A DNA stretch of 64,000 nt, from NCBI GenBank assembly GCA_039815685.1, contig JBCBYV010000010.1, forward strand, positions 62,001-126,000, written 5' to 3'. Source of the DNA: Thermohalobaculum sp039815685. Lineage in GTDB: Bacteria; Pseudomonadota; Alphaproteobacteria; Rhodobacterales; Rhodobacteraceae. The translations under genes and the position numbers were made by a program. Shown piece after piece: positions 8,701 through 16,449 of the stretch (positions within the stretch are counted from its first letter, which is position 1; every line of letters starts with the position of its first letter). Below the pieces are notes generated by a model that was not told where the DNA came from, searched no databases, and saw only the letters and a program-made list of their open reading frames with translations.

Positions 8701-10869
8701 CTGGCCGTCACGGGCATTACCGCGCGATACGCTCTCGAGGATCTCGCCCAGCTTGCTGGGGGCGAGACGCTGCTTCTGCATGGTGGGGCGGGCGGCGTCG
8801 GCCTCGCCGCCCTCGCCTTTGCAAGGGCGCGCGGCGCAAGGGTCATCGCGAGCGCGAGCACGCCTTCGAGAAGGCGGTTGCTGGAGGCGCTGGGCGCTGC
8901 GGCGACCATCGACAGCCGTAGCCCCGACTTCGCCGATCGTGTGCGCGCGCTCACTGATGGGCGCGGCTGCGATGTTGTGCTCAACAGTCTGGCCGGCGAA
9001 GCGCAGCGGCGAAGCCTCGGCTGTCTGGCCCCCTTCGGTCGCTTCGTCGAGCTTGGCAAACGCGACATCTACGAGAACGCGCAGCTTCCGCTTCGTGAGT
9101 TTGCACGCAACCTCAGTTTCTTCGCCTTCGATGCCGATCAACTGCTGGTGTCAAAGCCCGAGCGTGTCGTGGCGCTCTTGGAAGAGGTCGTCGCAGACTG
9201 CGCCTCTGGCCGTCTCCCGCCGCTGCCGGTGCGGGTCGTCCCTGCCGACGCGACCGAGGAGGGGTTTCGGCTCATGCAGCGCGCCGGCCATATCGGGAAG
9301 ATCGTCCTCATCCCACCCGATCTCGGTGAGGTGGATGTTGGTCCCGCTGAGGCTCCGCTGGCTGCGGCGCGGCAAGCCCCTGCCAGCCAGCCAGGCGAGG
9401 AAACAGGCGGATCGAACCCGTCAGGCGCCACATCAGCGCCGCCGGAGGGGGCGGGGGATTGGCTGATTGTCGGCGGTGCCGGGGGCCTCGGTCGTGCAAT
9501 CGCGGTCCATTTGGCAAGACGCGGTGCTGGTCGATTGTGGATCGTCGGGCGACGAGCGTCGAGTGCGGCCGCGGCGAAAGAGTGGGAGCTGGCGCGAGCC
9601 GCGGGTGCGACGCCGCTCCTTCGCGACGTCGACGCCAGCGATCGCGAAGCCATGGACGCGCTTGCAGCCGAGATCGCGGCGGCGCCTCGCGCGCCCGGAG
9701 CCCCGATGCTCGAAGGTGTGATACATGCCGCAATGGTGCTCGACGACGCGCCGCTGAACGCGACGACGCCCGAGCGCGCTGAACCTGTACTGAGAGCAAA
9801 GATCGACACCGCTCTCTCATTGCATGCGGCGACGGTGCCGCTTGCCCCTGGGCGTTTCGTGGTCCTCGGATCCATAGCCGCGCGGCTCGGTAATCCCGGA
9901 CAAGCCGCTTACTCGACAGCAAATGCGGCGCTTGAAGGGCTTGTTCGCGCGCGCCGCCGCGCGGGCTTGCCGGGCGTCGCGCTCGCTCTGGGTCCGGTAA
10001 GCGATGCAGGGTATCTGGCGGACAATCGCGAGCAAGCGACGAAGATCGCAAAGACGCTTGAGGATCTGGCGGGAACGCGCCCCCTCCGCGTCGACGAGGT
10101 GCTCAGCGCGCTCGATGCCGTCCTGGACGATCCAGCGCCCCCGGTCTCGGTCTCCGTGATGCCGGAGGGTGCCGCGCTCGATCCGAACGCGCTCCCCATC
10201 GCGAGATCGCCGATGATGAGCCGCCTTGCGCGGCCGCCGTCTAGGGTTCTGCAGGAGGATGCCAGCAATCCGGCCGATGCGGCCTCGATCGCGGCGCTGC
10301 CGATCGCCGAGGCGCTGAAGGCGCTGGAGGCAGCGGTCCGGGCAGCGCTTTCCCGCATCCTGCGGCTCCCGGTCGCCGAGATCCCGAGCAACCGGCCGTT
10401 GGGTGATCTGGGCCTCGACAGCCTGATGGCGCTCGACCTGAAGAACACATTGGAGGAGCGAAATGGCTTCGCCGTGCCGGTGACCGCCTTGGGAGCGGAA
10501 ACTACGATCTCGAGCCTTGCGGCGATGCTCTGCGACGGGCTTCCCGAAGGTGTCGGCACGCGGCCAGGGAGCGACCGGGAACCGCCGATCGATAGAATGA
10601 CTATCCTCCACGACCCGCCATCCGAAGGCAGTGCGCACTCATCTCCTTCCGAAGGGGGCGCATCGAGGCCCCAGGGTGCGATCACGGAGGACACGAATCT
10701 CGCCGGAGCACTTTCGGCTGCTCATGCCGCGGGGCTTCCTTCAGCGATGCAGCAAGAGCTCGCGCGACGCTCGTCGGCGCGTGGGCGTATTGCGCGAGCG
10801 CCCAGCAAACCGCTCGCGACCGGGCGCGCTCCAGAGCGTTCTTTGCCTGGTGGCGGGGAAGCGCGATGA
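2770..10869 (+). CDS. Iterative-type, fully reducing type I polyketide/fatty-acid synthase (KS-AT-DH-ER-KR-ACP)
   Basis: One 2699-residue polypeptide carries a complete reductive module. The ketosynthase spans about 20-450 with Cys202 in DTACASG, His337 in EAHGTGT and His379 in NIGHLEPA. The acyltransferase spans about 610-920 with Ser707 in GHSVGE. The dehydratase spans about 1010-1300 with His1035 in ADHRVDGHVVLP and Asp1235. Residues about 1330-1800 are an insert with no catalytic signature; a stretch near 1560-1640 faintly recalls a decayed methyltransferase. The enoyl reductase spans about 1840-2185 (GGAGGVG at 2005-2011). The ketoreductase starts near 2230 (GGAGGLG; Ser2368, Tyr2381, Asn2385). 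The ACP has Ser2551 in GLDSL. No thioesterase is present, so the chain must leave by transfer. A purine-rich RBS precedes ATG 2770. The stop overlaps the next start (ATGA). It resembles RkpA/WcbR of capsule loci; saturated product is an inference. Confidence 0.92.
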   Translation: MSQYSEPGAKAGGADRDAATRRAAEPLAITSIACRLPGAPDVEAFWTLLTEERHAIGRLPEDRFSSAKFLRQGKPSRGRTYTNAAGVIDDLWDFDAAFFGLSPREAEQMDPQQRMMLEVAWRAIEAALPLGGPLGAARRPGGFGHTGVYIGASTMDHAQRFATDIASIDTPFMTGNTLSIIANRLSQTFGFEGPSLTVDTACASGITALHLAAEALRSGEIETAVVGAVNVLLQPWNFVGFSQATMLSPTGLCRAFDARADGYVRAEGAVALVLRRMEAAAAGGEPVRGVLRATGISADGLKPGLSKPDAAGQAALIERVHRASGLQPERLAFIEAHGTGTPVGDPVEARAIAAALGPGRAAAGLGALPIGSVKSNIGHLEPAAGLAGVLKALLALERGRLPATLHVDDVNPAVAAEERLTVAREAVVLPDRADGAPHVAGVSAFGFGGANGHVVLEGVRATEPSSRADVCEARPLPPLILSANTERGLRSLAAAWRETLSAPASDGQEGPGSASRPNGGVQAGGADLAKLLAASGQRSALRRERAVLVGDSVAGLRSALGALAAEDADSLDSVRSAVVARGSASAVSARLPEGDAASLPPLPLPSTHTIPGAPVGFLFGGNGAQWAGMGETLLAEDPVYAAGFARAAEALVAAGGSDPRVLREDPSLPERLQESGPAQAFLFALQVGMADALAASGVRPAAVLGHSVGEVTAAWAAGALTLADAARIIALRAAAVAPLHGTGTMAALLASAAKAEALIADEGLAGNVSLAAENSPRSVTLSGDVEGIEALSKAARRARLACRKLHVAYPYHAPAMELVRETLLEGLRDLVPGRAGSAAFFSSVTGGLLAGPNEPERAALGAGHWWQNAREPVRFWSAAEAMAASGVGCFVEVSPRPVLAGYLRDLSAPGGGEPVPCLAAMQGPGRPSLPARALAAAALCHGASTDRSFLGPTLSAPPVAHGVSVPPVPLERRRYQAPLGSEAIDLFGLAAEAEVQGVGQSPAAAPTLLGLRDRPGTGPWHARLDAILHPWIADHRVDGHVVLPAAAFAAIALAAGRENGQNGPVEVEDLDVISPLAVAGEGVDLRTVLDEPTGRLSIESRARSHGAFWQPYARATLCHAPARNAGKAIAEALQRHADTPHYHATSPGIAYSDGGEAGSIREIDPEVLYDQLAGNGLHYGPGFRLIERCELLTDSAGRPDTVRAVLPASGGGGDGAERRLSDEAFRGTIPPPFLDACFHALSPLIGNSDPATRWLPVRMARIWMASALPEHAAWHVTARLRRRRAAWISADLAITDDEGRTFLAIEGLSLETRGKVSTERLEDWAEPLIRLRRHAAAPRSEGPDMAGSAEGPALLTPRLQRRGCWQATKPVPDAALLLDELCRSVLAEAVRDARTRSLPRTEAGEALLRRLEERLRLDLQSSPDSVTEDREDGGYASSAELVPALIAVCPEAAPTLQAVIALPEELEARLAATDGTDAWPQLPPVAEQAIAQFWSLAVDALCDVEPSDPEIALAVDGAPEAVIARLAGLSQVRGCRDLSSGTASLPEPPSSADASPQAASDLLICTSPAPDLLRAREQLSEGGEIVIAVLPMFGSVFAEEDAVAQAATALGEAGFETVCTGWFDTGSCVLGLVSGRVPAFADTSGFAALGMTADEAPETSAAVILLHDDGQEAAAAEAAARLGGAVTAPITAAPPLGGSDVFVFPAQGSWKATIRDCVATRLELARFAALAGHAQTAELPLRLTFLARDAGERCAVDGDLEEEVAGAALSGLVRALANEEPKLRVSLVQSDDPVAAILALRTAPPPGDERILAYEGGAWRAPRVVRRSLEPERGARRLEARRPGAIDSLHWAAADLPSPGPGEVLLRVEAAGLNFRDVMWAQRRLPAEALELGHAGATLGMECVGRVVALGPGIAEDTAGGAGSLALRNLEIPIGGAVAIGDRVLALGSGALATHLTVDRWLVVRLPDGLSAPSAAGLAVTGITARYALEDLAQLAGGETLLLHGGAGGVGLAALAFARARGARVIASASTPSRRRLLEALGAAATIDSRSPDFADRVRALTDGRGCDVVLNSLAGEAQRRSLGCLAPFGRFVELGKRDIYENAQLPLREFARNLSFFAFDADQLLVSKPERVVALLEEVVADCASGRLPPLPVRVVPADATEEGFRLMQRAGHIGKIVLIPPDLGEVDVGPAEAPLAAARQAPASQPGEETGGSNPSGATSAPPEGAGDWLIVGGAGGLGRAIAVHLARRGAGRLWIVGRRASSAAAAKEWELARAAGATPLLRDVDASDREAMDALAAEIAAAPRAPGAPMLEGVIHAAMVLDDAPLNATTPERAEPVLRAKIDTALSLHAATVPLAPGRFVVLGSIAARLGNPGQAAYSTANAALEGLVRARRRAGLPGVALALGPVSDAGYLADNREQATKIAKTLEDLAGTRPLRVDEVLSALDAVLDDPAPPVSVSVMPEGAALDPNALPIARSPMMSRLARPPSRVLQEDASNPADAASIAALPIAEALKALEAAVRAALSRILRLPVAEIPSNRPLGDLGLDSLMALDLKNTLEERNGFAVPVTALGAETTISSLAAMLCDGLPEGVGTRPGSDREPPIDRMTILHDPPSEGSAHSSPSEGGASRPQGAITEDTNLAGALSAAHAAGLPSAMQQELARRSSARGRIARAPSKPLATGRAPERSLPGGGEAR

Positions 10870-12401
10870 GCCGCGCGTTATCAGCCAGCGGGACGTGGAG
10901 CGGTGCCCCAGATGAGGAAGGTGAGAAGCCTGATGCCCTCATCGCACGGTTGCGAGCGCGCCATACGAAGGGGCGCCCGGCCGCGGTGTCCGCCGGGCGC
11001 GACACCACGTCTGCTCGGCCTCTGGCTTCGGGAGGCGGGAACTCTGGCGTGCTCCCCGAGGAGACCATTGCGGGAGCCCATCCGCGGGCGCGGGCAGCGC
11101 GTCCAGAGGACGGTGCCCCGACGGATGTCCTCGCCGAGCAGAGGCGGTCGCCGGTGCCGGACTTCGACAGCCTGCCGGAGATGCAGGCGCTGACGCTCCA
11201 GCAGGACGCGCTGGCAATGTTCGGGCTCGAAGCGCCGTTCTTCCGGCGCCTCGAGGGCCCCCCAAGGCCCGCCACCCGGATTGAGGGGCGGTCGAGTATC
11301 CGCTTCACGAGCTACGATTATCTCGGCCTCAACAACCACCCTTCGGTGCGCGCGGCGGCGGTGGCCGCGATCGGTGAAGAAGGCGTCTCCGCCGGTGCGA
11401 GCCGTCTTGTGGGCGGTGAGCGCGAGGTCCAACGCCATCTCGAGACGGCCCTGGCCGCGCATTACCAAGCGGAGGCGGCGGTGGTGATGGTCTCGGGCCA
11501 TGCGACCAACGTCACGACAATCGGCACCCTTCTGGGGTCGGAAGACATCGTGCTGCTCGACAGTCTCGGTCATAATTCGAGCTTCGAGGGCGCCCGGCTC
11601 TCAGGTGCCGCCCGCCGCATCTTTCCGCATAACGATCTCGATCGCCTCGACGCCTTGCTGGCGGCCGAGCGCCATCGTCACCGACGGGCGCTGATCGCGG
11701 TCGAGGGCCTCTACTCGATGGATGGGGACAGCCCGGACCTCGCGCGCCTCGTGGAGATCAAGGAGCGGCATGGCGCCTGGCTCATGGTCGACGAGGCACA
11801 TGCGCTCGGGGTCTCCGGCGCAACCGGCCGGGGGGTCTTCGAGGCGCAGAACGTCGATCCGCAAGCGGTCGATATCTGGATGGGGACGCTGTCGAAGACG
11901 CTGGCTTCCTGCGGGGGTTACATTGCCGGCAACGCTGCGCTGGTGGACCTGCTGCGCTATCGCGCGCCGGGTTTTGTTTTCTCCGTGGGTCTGGCGCCGG
12001 TGCTCGCGGCGGCCGCGACAACGGCGCTCGGGCTTTTGGCCTCCGAGCCTTGGCGCGTTGCGCGCCTCGCCACCAATGGCGCACGGCTTCTGGATGCTGC
12101 GCGGGATGCCGGCCTGGATACGGGGACGAGCCTCGGGCTTGCGGTCACACCCGTGATCATCGGCGACAGTCTGAAGACGGTTGCGCTCTCGAACCAGCTG
12201 GCAGCCGCCGGGTTCGAGGTCGCGCCCATCGTCCACCCCGCCGTTCCAGAACGTGCCGCGCGTCTCAGGTTCTTCGTCACAGCCGAGCACGAAGCCGAGG
12301 AGATCGATGCGGCCATTCGGAAGACCGCCGATCTGGTGGCGTCGCTCGACGACTGGAAGGCGTCCGCCGTCGCGGAGGCGACGGCATCTCGCGCGGTCTG
12401 A
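10866..12401 (+). CDS. PLP-dependent alpha-oxoamine synthase (AONS/KBL/serine palmitoyltransferase-like)
   Basis: The protein has 511 residues. Enzymes of this fold decarboxylatively condense an amino acid with an acyl thioester to give a 2-amino ketone. The aminotransferase fold I core runs from about 110 to the end: FTSYDYLGL, a HNSSFEGARLSGA segment, EGLYSMDGD, DEAHALGV (Asp309, His312) and the Schiff-base lysine Lys344 in GTLSKTLAS. The first 110 residues are low-complexity and absent from ordinary AONS or KBL enzymes, which are about 390-420 residues long. The ATG overlaps the PKS stop codon (10866-10869), which implies coupled translation and matched stoichiometry. The likely acyl donor is therefore the PKS acyl-ACP, as proposed for RkpG/WcbT-type proteins. 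The amino acid substrate is not known. Confidence 0.9.
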   Translation: MSRALSASGTWSGAPDEEGEKPDALIARLRARHTKGRPAAVSAGRDTTSARPLASGGGNSGVLPEETIAGAHPRARAARPEDGAPTDVLAEQRRSPVPDFDSLPEMQALTLQQDALAMFGLEAPFFRRLEGPPRPATRIEGRSSIRFTSYDYLGLNNHPSVRAAAVAAIGEEGVSAGASRLVGGEREVQRHLETALAAHYQAEAAVVMVSGHATNVTTIGTLLGSEDIVLLDSLGHNSSFEGARLSGAARRIFPHNDLDRLDALLAAERHRHRRALIAVEGLYSMDGDSPDLARLVEIKERHGAWLMVDEAHALGVSGATGRGVFEAQNVDPQAVDIWMGTLSKTLASCGGYIAGNAALVDLLRYRAPGFVFSVGLAPVLAAAATTALGLLASEPWRVARLATNGARLLDAARDAGLDTGTSLGLAVTPVIIGDSLKTVALSNQLAAAGFEVAPIVHPAVPERAARLRFFVTAEHEAEEIDAAIRKTADLVASLDDWKASAVAEATASRAV

Positions 12402-12402
12402 C

Positions 12403-13275
12403 TCATGGCCGCGACGGCTCCTCGTTCTGCGGCGGGGCGGCGCCCGCACCGTCGCCGTCCGGGATGATGCGGGCGGCGAAGGGTTGGATTGCCAGATCGG
12501 AGAGGGTCGGAGGGAGACGGGCGCCGCACCATGCGAGGGCGACCAACGGCCTGGGGAAGGCAATCAGCGGGACATCCCTCTCGATCCCGCGCCGGATGCG
12601 TCGTGCCGCTTCTTCCGCGCTTATCTCGAACGGGCGTCGGCCCAGATGCCGGCGCGACATCGGGCTCGTCACGAAACCCGCGGAGATGTGTGTGACGCCG
12701 ACGCCGACGGGAGCGAGCGCACCGCGCAGCGCGGTGGCCCAAGCCCGCAGGCCCGCCTTGCTGGCGCTGTAGGCAGGCATGTCGGGCAGGGCGCGCTGGC
12801 CGGCGAGCGAGCCCATGAAGACGATCCGTCCGCGACGCCGGGCGGCAAGCGGGCCGAGCAACGGCTCGACGGTGTTTGCCGCGCCGACGAGGTTGACCGC
12901 CGTGAGTTCGGCGAGCGCACCCGCTCGCTCAAGAGGCGCCAGCCCACTTTCCGGAGATTTGGCCGAGACGGGTGAAGGCGGTGTGCCGAGAGACCGCCCG
13001 GCATTGGCGATCACGAGATCGATAGGGGACTGTGCGTCCGCATCTGCCAGCAGCGCCTCCATCGCCGCGCGGTCGGTAATGTCCACAAGGGCGGTCGTGA
13101 CATTCGCACCTGCCCGCCGCGCCCCGTCGGCCGCTTCTTCCAGACGCTGTTCATGCCGGCCGAGCAACACCATCGTAACCGTGTCCGAGGCAAGCTCTCT
13201 GGCGAGCGCCTGGCCGATTCCACCTGAGGCGCCAGTCAGCACGACGGAGCGCCACCATCGCCGATTCCTCCGCAT
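12403..13275 (-). CDS. Short-chain dehydrogenase/reductase
   Basis: A 290-residue classical Rossmann SDR. Visible motifs are TGASGGIG at 14-21 for NAD(P) binding, NAG at 91-93, and the catalytic set Asn128, Ser156, Tyr169 and Lys173 (YSASK). Its stop lies one base from the stop of the alpha-oxoamine synthase on the other strand, so the two genes converge. Its start is about 77 bp from the divergent KpsS-like gene. Position and family fit reduction of the 2-amino ketone to an amino alcohol, analogous to 3-ketosphinganine reductase and to RkpH/WcbP in capsule loci. That substrate is inferred from neighbours only. A generic ketone or sugar substrate cannot be excluded. Confidence 0.88.
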   Translation of the reverse strand: MRRNRRWWRSVVLTGASGGIGQALARELASDTVTMVLLGRHEQRLEEAADGARRAGANVTTALVDITDRAAMEALLADADAQSPIDLVIANAGRSLGTPPSPVSAKSPESGLAPLERAGALAELTAVNLVGAANTVEPLLGPLAARRRGRIVFMGSLAGQRALPDMPAYSASKAGLRAWATALRGALAPVGVGVTHISAGFVTSPMSRRHLGRRPFEISAEEAARRIRRGIERDVPLIAFPRPLVALAWCGARLPPTLSDLAIQPFAARIIPDGDGAGAAPPQNEEPSRP

Positions 13276-13352
13276 CCGCCATCTCCGCTGTCGCAGGCCG
13301 CCTGACGACCGGCGCCTGGGCGCCGGTGCCGCTCCCCCTCCCTAAGGGCGGT

Positions 13353-14723
13353 ATGGTAACCGACAGATTAAGCGTGGCGCCCGAGGATGCCGGTTCCCTG
13401 CCCCCCGTGGCGCGACGGTCGGTTCTGTTTCTGCAGGGCCCGGCCTCGACGCTCTGGTCAGAGATCGCGGATCGGTTCGAGGCACAGGGCCACCGGGTCC
13501 ACCGCGTCAACCTCTCCTTCGGGGACTGGCTCTACTGGCGCCGTCGCGGGGCGCTGAACTACCGCGGCGGCTTCGGCGAATGGGAGCGCTGGCTCGAGGC
13601 GCTGCTCCGGCGGCAGGGGGTGAGCGATATCCTCTACTTCGCCGACCGGCTGCCGTATCACCGGGTTGCAGCGCGGGTGGCGGCGCGGCTTGGCGTGCGG
13701 GCCTGGGCGGTGGAGAACGGCTACCTCAGGCCTGACTGGCTCACGCTGGAGCCCATCGCGATGGGCCGCTTCTCGCGCTTTACCCGATCGCCGGACGCGT
13801 TGCGGCGGCTGGCACGGGGGCGACCGCTGCCGTCCTTCGCTCGGCGCTATCCGGTGCCCTTTCGGACCGAGGCGACGAACGAGGTGGTCTTCAATCTCGC
13901 GCATGTCTTCGGCCGTTTGCTCTTTCCGCGCTATCGGAGTGACAAGGCCGTGGCGCCACCGCTCGAATATTTGGGTTGGATCCCGCATCTGGTCGCCTCG
14001 GGCAGGCGCCGGCGCGCGGCCGCGGCGGTCGAGCGGCGGGTCTGCGGGCTACAGGCGTCGCCCTTCTTCCTCGTCACCTTGCAGATGGAGACGGACTACC
14101 AGATCCGAGCCTCGTCGGATTTCCGCAGTCAGCGGGAGATGCTGGAGCTTGTCATCGGCTCCTTCGCGCGGCGGGCCGAACCCCACGCGGAACTCGTGAT
14201 CAAGGTGCATCCCTTCGACAACGGGCTCCTGAACTGGTGGCGGGTTGCGGGACGTCTGGCGGACCGGTTCGGGGCGCGCGGCCGTATCTCGGTAATCCGC
14301 GGTGGCAATCTCGAGCGGTTGGTTGCCCATGCGCAGGGCCTGCTGACGATCAACTCGACCTCGGCAATCCAGGCATTGCGCGCGGGCTGCCCGGTCGTGA
14401 CGCTCGGAGACGCGATCTTCGACATACCAGGCATCACGCATCAGGCTGGGCTAGAAAGGTTCTGGGCTGCGCCAGAGGGGCCGGACCGCGCCTTCTTCGA
14501 CGACTGGTGCCGGGCGGTTGCGTCGGAAATCCAGCTCCGCGGCAGCCAGATGAATGTGGAGGGGCGGGCCGCAGCGGCAGAGGAGATCGTGCGCCGCATC
14601 GAGCAGGCCGAGCGGTACTGGCAGCTCTACCCGACGCCGGAGGAGGAGGCCGAAGTGCAAATGGCCGCCAATGTCGCAGCGGCCGTTCATAACGAGCGGC
14701 CCGCCTCGCGAGCCGTGGGCTAG
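13353..14723 (+). CDS. KpsS/RkpJ-like capsular polysaccharide biosynthesis/export protein
   Basis: About 456 residues of the Capsule_synth family (PF05159). Recognisable parts are the N-terminal VLFLQGPAS strand-loop, NLSFGDWLYW, RGGFGEWERW, ILYFADRLPYHRVAA, RAWAVENGYLRPDW, and the C-terminal INSTSAIQALRAGCPVV/LGDAIFDIPG segment. Family members (KpsS, WcbO, RkpJ) act at the cytoplasmic face in building the lipid-linked start of a group 2 type capsule. ATG 13353 is preferred because an AAGGGCG sequence sits just upstream; an in-frame GTG at 13326 would add nine residues. It follows the PKS and oxoamine-synthase genes and supports a capsule lipid role for the cluster. Confidence 0.85.
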   Translation: MVTDRLSVAPEDAGSLPPVARRSVLFLQGPASTLWSEIADRFEAQGHRVHRVNLSFGDWLYWRRRGALNYRGGFGEWERWLEALLRRQGVSDILYFADRLPYHRVAARVAARLGVRAWAVENGYLRPDWLTLEPIAMGRFSRFTRSPDALRRLARGRPLPSFARRYPVPFRTEATNEVVFNLAHVFGRLLFPRYRSDKAVAPPLEYLGWIPHLVASGRRRRAAAAVERRVCGLQASPFFLVTLQMETDYQIRASSDFRSQREMLELVIGSFARRAEPHAELVIKVHPFDNGLLNWWRVAGRLADRFGARGRISVIRGGNLERLVAHAQGLLTINSTSAIQALRAGCPVVTLGDAIFDIPGITHQAGLERFWAAPEGPDRAFFDDWCRAVASEIQLRGSQMNVEGRAAAAEEIVRRIEQAERYWQLYPTPEEEAEVQMAANVAAAVHNERPASRAVG

Positions 14724-14733
14724 TAGGTTGGGC

Positions 14734-15312
14734 TCAGCTGTCGCCCGCGACGCGCACCTTCACCATGCGGTCGGGCTCGTCCACGCTGCCGGACCGGCCC
14801 GCGCCGCGCTTGATGTTGTCGACGAGCTCCATCCCCGAGATCACGCGGCCCCAGACGGTATACTGATTGTTCAGGAAATGCCCTTCCTCGAACATGATGA
14901 AGAACTGCGAGTTGGCCGAGTTCGGGTCGTTCGTGCGGGCCATGCCGACGACGCCACGGTCAAAGGGGACGCTCGAGAACTCCTGACCGAGATCCGGCTT
15001 GGCCGAGCCGCCGGTGCCCGGCGTGCCCCGGCCCCAGCCATCGGCCATGTCGCCATACTGCACGTCGCCGGTCTGCGCCATGAAGCCCTCGATCACGCGA
15101 TGGAAGGCGACGTTGTCGTACTCCCCTTCGCGGGCCAGCTCCTTGATCCGCGCCACGTGGTTCGGCGCGACGTCCGGCAGCATCTCGATGACCACTTCGC
15201 CGCCTTCAAGCTCGATGATCAGCGTGTTTTCCGGATCCTTGATGTCCACGGCCTGCGCCTCCAGGGTTGCGAGCGCCAGCAGGACAGCGCCGATACGTGC
15301 GATGAACGTCAT
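14734..15312 (-). CDS. Periplasmic cyclophilin-type peptidyl-prolyl cis-trans isomerase
   Basis: A 192-residue protein that catalyses proline isomerisation during folding. A signal peptide is evident (MTFIARIGAVLLALATLEAQA), so the mature enzyme should be exported. The cyclophilin core shows VAFHRVIEGFMAQTGD (catalytic Arg in FHRVI), GTGG, and MARTNDPNSANSQFFI followed by the Phe/Leu-rich lid. The length fits bacterial PpiA/PpiB-like proteins. It lies 45 bp downstream of coaD on the same strand and is probably co-transcribed with it. Confidence 0.93.
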   Translation of the reverse strand: MTFIARIGAVLLALATLEAQAVDIKDPENTLIIELEGGEVVIEMLPDVAPNHVARIKELAREGEYDNVAFHRVIEGFMAQTGDVQYGDMADGWGRGTPGTGGSAKPDLGQEFSSVPFDRGVVGMARTNDPNSANSQFFIMFEEGHFLNNQYTVWGRVISGMELVDNIKRGAGRSGSVDEPDRMVKVRVAGDS

Positions 15313-15357
15313 GTGAGTACCTTCCAGGCTGTGCGCGAGTTGTTGTGCGCCCCGTGC

Positions 15358-15891
15358 CTATCCAGCCGCGCCCCGCACGTCCAGCGCCGCGCGATCCTCC
15401 GGGCGCAGCTTTGCCATTAGGCGGGCCGCGACATCGGGCGAGACGAATTGGGAGATGTTGCCGCCCATGCGCGCGATTTCCTTCACGAGCTTGGAGGCGA
15501 TGGCCTGGTGCTGCGCCTCGGCCATCAGGAAGACCATCTCGATCTCGTCATTCAGCGCGCGGTTCATGCCGACCATCTGGAACTCGTACTCGAAATCGCT
15601 GACGGCGCGGAGGCCACGGAAGATCACGTCGGCCCCCAGTTCCTCGGCGAAATGGACGAGAAGGTTCTCGAAGGGCCGGACCTCGATGCGGGTGCCGTGT
15701 CGCGCGGAGATGCCGAGAGCCTCCGCTTCAAGCATCTCGGTCCGCTCCTCGAGGCTGAAGAGCGGGCCCTTGTCGCGGTTGATCGCAACGCCGATCACCA
15801 GCCGATCGACCAGTTTCGCTGCCCGGCGGATCACGTCGATATGACCGAGGGTGACGGGATCGAATGTGCCGGGATAGAGACCGGTGCGCAT
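15358..15891 (-). CDS. coaD: Phosphopantetheine adenylyltransferase
   Basis: The 177-residue protein makes dephospho-CoA from 4'-phosphopantetheine and ATP, the penultimate step of CoA synthesis. It begins with the nucleotidyltransferase motif YPGTFDPVTLGH. Further family blocks are GVAINRDKGPLFSLEERTEM, RPFENLLVHFAEELGAD, RGLRAVSDFEYEFQM and a conserved tail (SSKLVKEIA equivalent: ASKLVKEIARMGGNI). The length is typical, with a short C-terminal extension. The ATG start is preceded on the minus strand by a purine-rich stretch. Downstream lies the cyclophilin gene. Confidence 0.96.
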   Translation of the reverse strand: MRTGLYPGTFDPVTLGHIDVIRRAAKLVDRLVIGVAINRDKGPLFSLEERTEMLEAEALGISARHGTRIEVRPFENLLVHFAEELGADVIFRGLRAVSDFEYEFQMVGMNRALNDEIEMVFLMAEAQHQAIASKLVKEIARMGGNISQFVSPDVAARLMAKLRPEDRAALDVRGAAG

Positions 15892-16017
15892 GGGCTGCCT
15901 CCGTGGGGATGCCTATCCGGGAGGCAACGCCGCTGCGCTCGCCGGGTCAAGCCGTTGGATGTCATTTTGTTTCGGGAATTGCCGGAAACTTCGGCAGCTC
16001 CCGCAGGAGACGGCAGC

Positions 16018-16449
16018 TCAGCCGCTGAGCATGGTTGCCATGGCTTCGTTCTCGGCGTTGAGCTCGTCGATCCGCGCCTTGACCACATCGCCGATCGAGA
16101 GTACGCCCCCCAGCTTGCCATCGACCATCACGGGCATGTGGCGGAAGCGGCCGTCAGTCATGCGGGTGAGGACGTCGATCGTCTCATCAGATGGCGCACA
16201 GCACTCGACCCGCGACGTCATGATGGTCTGCACGGGTTGCGACAGCGCCGAGGGCCCGTCGCTGCCGATATGGCGGACCACATCGCGTTCGGAGAGGATG
16301 CCAACAATCCGCCCGTCCGATTTCGTGACGACCAGGGCGCCGATGCGCTTTTTCGACAGGATGCTCGCCGCCTCGCCCACCGTCATCTGCGATGTGGTGG
16401 TTTCCACATGCGTTGAACCCTTTAGCTGAAGCACTTGGGAAATTTTCAT
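16018..16449 (-). CDS. Tandem CBS-domain protein
   Basis: A 143-residue protein consisting of two CBS motifs and little else (VGEAASILSKKRIGALVVT ... GILSERD ... TIDVLTRMTDGRFRHMPVM ... GVLSIGD). A Bateman module of this kind binds adenine nucleotides. Stand-alone versions are widespread and usually of unknown regulatory role. The ATG at 16449 has a strong Shine-Dalgarno (GGAGG, about 9 bases upstream). It is divergent from the repeat protein at 16622. No partner is evident from context. Confidence 0.9.
   Translation of the reverse strand: MKISQVLQLKGSTHVETTTSQMTVGEAASILSKKRIGALVVTKSDGRIVGILSERDVVRHIGSDGPSALSQPVQTIMTSRVECCAPSDETIDVLTRMTDGRFRHMPVMVDGKLGGVLSIGDVVKARIDELNAENEAMATMLSG

Noticed and set aside
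7137..9068. A 643-codon open frame antisense to the PKS
   Set aside because: Ser/Arg/Pro-rich translation without domains; a shadow of the GC-rich PKS frame.
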